A DNA stretch of 6,888 nt. Source: an uncultured Veillonella sp. GTDB taxonomy: Bacteria; Bacillota; Negativicutes; Veillonellales; Veillonellaceae. Positions 5,203 to 6,888 of the stretch are shown here, piece by piece (position 1 is the first letter of the stretch; each line of letters starts with the position of its first letter). The stretch spans positions 1-6,888 of the forward strand of contig CAAEOZ010000152.1 in NCBI GenBank assembly GCA_900757715.1. The letters are read 5' to 3'. Made by a program: the position numbers and the translations under genes. The notes below the pieces were generated by a model, which was not told the DNA's origin, ran no database searches, and worked only from the letters and a program-made list of their open reading frames with translations.

Positions 5203-6888
5203 ATGAAAGAGTACAGTAGTGATAAAATTAGAAACGTTGCTGTTGTTTCCCACGATGGTGCGGGTAAAACAGCTCTTGTTGAATCCTTGTTGTTAACTTC
5301 TGGTGCGGTTGATTTCGTAGGTAAAGGTCAAGATAATAAACATATTATGGACTTTGAACCGGAAGAAATTAAACGTAATGTAACTATTCAATTGGGCATG
5401 GCGCCATGTGAGTGGCATGACCATAAGGTTAACTTCATAGACACTCCAGGCTATAATGAATTCCATGGCGAAGTTCGTGCCGCTTTGCGTGCCTGTGATG
5501 GCATGTTGATGGTGCTATCCTCCACATCTGGTGTAGAAACTGACACAGTTCGCGCATGGGATTATGCAGTTGAATTACAAATGCCTCGCATGGCATTTAT
5601 CAATAAAATGGATGTCGATGGTGCTGATTTCTTCGGTACTATTGAAAGAATGCGGGAATTATTTGGCAAAGGTATCATGCCGTTGCAAATTCCTATCGGT
5701 GAAGGCGCCGATTTTGAAGGCGTTGTAGACGTAGCAAAAATGACTGCGTTTACTTATAAGGACGGCCAACCAACAGAGGTCGCTGTACCAGCTCACCTTA
5801 TCGAAAAGGCTCAAGAAATTCGGGAAATGACCGTAGAAGCCGCGGCTGAAGGTAGCGATGAGTTGTTGGAAAAATATTTAGAAGGCGAAGAATTATCCTT
5901 AGAGGAAATCCGCCAAGGCTTGCGTGAAGGGATGATTAGTGGCCGTGTGTGCCCAATCATGTGTGGCAGTGCCACATCTCGTATTGGCCTAGATCAAGTA
6001 TTGGATCGTATGATCCGTTACATGCCGGATGCAACTAAAAAAGTGATGACCGCAACTGATGCGGGAACCGGCGAACAATGTGTAGTACATGTAGATAAAC
6101 CTTTAACTGCATTTGTATTTAAAACATTGTTAGACCCATTCGCAGGCAAACAAAGCTTTGTACGTATCTTCTCTGGTGAACTAAAAGAAGGCGATCGCCT
6201 TTATGATGTAAATCAAGGCGTAGAAGAAAAATGGGGCAAGATGGTTACCCTTATTGGGAAGCAACAAATCCCTGTATCTGCCGCTAAAGCTGGCGATATC
6301 GTAGTGATACCGAAATTGGCTAATGCTAAGACTGGCGATACATTAACTGCTCCTGACTTTAAAGTGACATACGACGCTATCCGTTTCCCTCAACCTCTAT
6401 ACACAGTAGCATTAGAACCTGTGAAAAAAGGTGAGGAGGAAAAATTAGCTGGTGCTGTTCTAAAAGTAGCAGAAGAAGATCCTACTTGCGTAGTAGTGAA
6501 AAATGCTGAGGCCCGTCAACTACAAATCGATTGTATGGGCGAGGTTCATCTCGAGCATATCCTCAACAAAATGGATCGTAAATATGGCGTACAAGCTAAA
6601 CTTGTGACTCCATACATTCCATACCGCGAAACCATTAAAGGCTCTGCTGAAACCGAGTCTAAATATAAGAAACAAAGTGGCGGTCATGGTCAATATGGTC
6701 ACGTTAAGATTCAAGTGGACCCATTATACGATGGAAGCGAATTTGCATTCGTAGACAAAATCTTTGGTGGTGCTGTACCTAAACAATACATACCAGCAGT
6801 GGAAAAGGGTGCCAAAGAAACCCTAGATAAAGGCTTAATTGCGGGATATCCTATGATTGGCGTGCAAGTGACACTCTTGGATGGATCT
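5203..6888 (+). CDS. fusA2: EF-G-like translational GTPase, FusA2 type (3' end outside window)
   Basis: An open frame of 562 codons to the window edge; EF-G proteins have roughly 680-700, so the end of domain IV and domain V are missing. GTPase motifs are P-loop S16-H-D-G-A-G-K-T23, switch I R58-N-V-T61 (R-G-I-T in true EF-G), D80-T-P-G83, N134-K-M-D137 and C254-G-S-A257. Domain II is at about 299-382, domain III at about 399-477, and the start of domain IV at about 487 (K-Q-S-G-G-H-G-Q-Y-G). The residue after DTPG is Y84, where canonical EF-G has the His that activates GTP hydrolysis; this and R-N-V-T mark the EF-G-like paralogue group rather than the essential translocase. Its role is not well established; a ribosome-associated GTPase is inferred. 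TAAGGAGG (5187-5194), eight bases before ATG, fixes the start. The symbol is an informal paralogue name. Confidence 0.92.
   Translation, partial: MKEYSSDKIRNVAVVSHDGAGKTALVESLLLTSGAVDFVGKGQDNKHIMDFEPEEIKRNVTIQLGMAPCEWHDHKVNFIDTPGYNEFHGEVRAALRACDGMLMVLSSTSGVETDTVRAWDYAVELQMPRMAFINKMDVDGADFFGTIERMRELFGKGIMPLQIPIGEGADFEGVVDVAKMTAFTYKDGQPTEVAVPAHLIEKAQEIREMTVEAAAEGSDELLEKYLEGEELSLEEIRQGLREGMISGRVCPIMCGSATSRIGLDQVLDRMIRYMPDATKKVMTATDAGTGEQCVVHVDKPLTAFVFKTLLDPFAGKQSFVRIFSGELKEGDRLYDVNQGVEEKWGKMVTLIGKQQIPVSAAKAGDIVVIPKLANAKTGDTLTAPDFKVTYDAIRFPQPLYTVALEPVKKGEEEKLAGAVLKVAEEDPTCVVVKNAEARQLQIDCMGEVHLEHILNKMDRKYGVQAKLVTPYIPYRETIKGSAETESKYKKQSGGHGQYGHVKIQVDPLYDGSEFAFVDKIFGGAVPKQYIPAVEKGAKETLDKGLIAGYPMIGVQVTLLDGS

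Overview
The window looks like chromosomal DNA of a diderm Firmicute of the class Negativicutes, most likely Veillonella or a close relative. This is inferred from three things: a secreted protein with an SLH-like module and coiled coil of the type that tethers outer-membrane proteins to peptidoglycan in that group, the combination of an [FeFe]-hydrogenase maturase with Gram-positive-style AGGAGG ribosome binding sites, and moderate G+C. No database search was possible, so the genus is a guess from sequence style. All genes lie on the + strand.

Layout. Positions 7-97 hold a complete tRNA-Ser(GCU) with encoded CCA, followed by its own intrinsic terminator. A near-consensus promoter at 245-273 then drives a two-gene unit. 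The first gene encodes an exported SLH-like/coiled-coil protein with only a short predicted beta hairpin at its C-terminus (308-1057). The second encodes an 11-helix NRAMP-family metal transporter (1077-2336). The next 300 bases contain a clean 6 x 13-bp tandem repeat that abuts an intrinsic terminator, then a probable extended -10 promoter. A tightly packed three-gene unit follows: an unrecognised 200-residue protein (2637-3239), a YaaA/UPF0246 family protein overlapping it by 23 bp (3217-3963), and the radical SAM [FeFe]-hydrogenase maturase HydE (probable TTG start at 3968, to 5086). A long hairpin terminator closes the unit. The last gene, from 5203 and cut by the window end, encodes an EF-G-like GTPase of the FusA2 type, with Tyr in place of the catalytic His of true EF-G.

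How the genes might work together. NRAMP imports Mn2+/Fe2+. YaaA in E. coli lowers damage from intracellular iron during peroxide stress. HydE is an oxygen-sensitive Fe-S enzyme that builds an iron cofactor. A common theme of iron/manganese handling in an anaerobe is plausible, but it is inference from neighbourhood. I do not see a clearly new multi-gene system. The points most worth a second look are the barrel-less SLH protein paired with NRAMP, the Asp-to-Ala change in NRAMP helix 3, the unknown protein coupled to yaaA, and the 13-bp repeat array.
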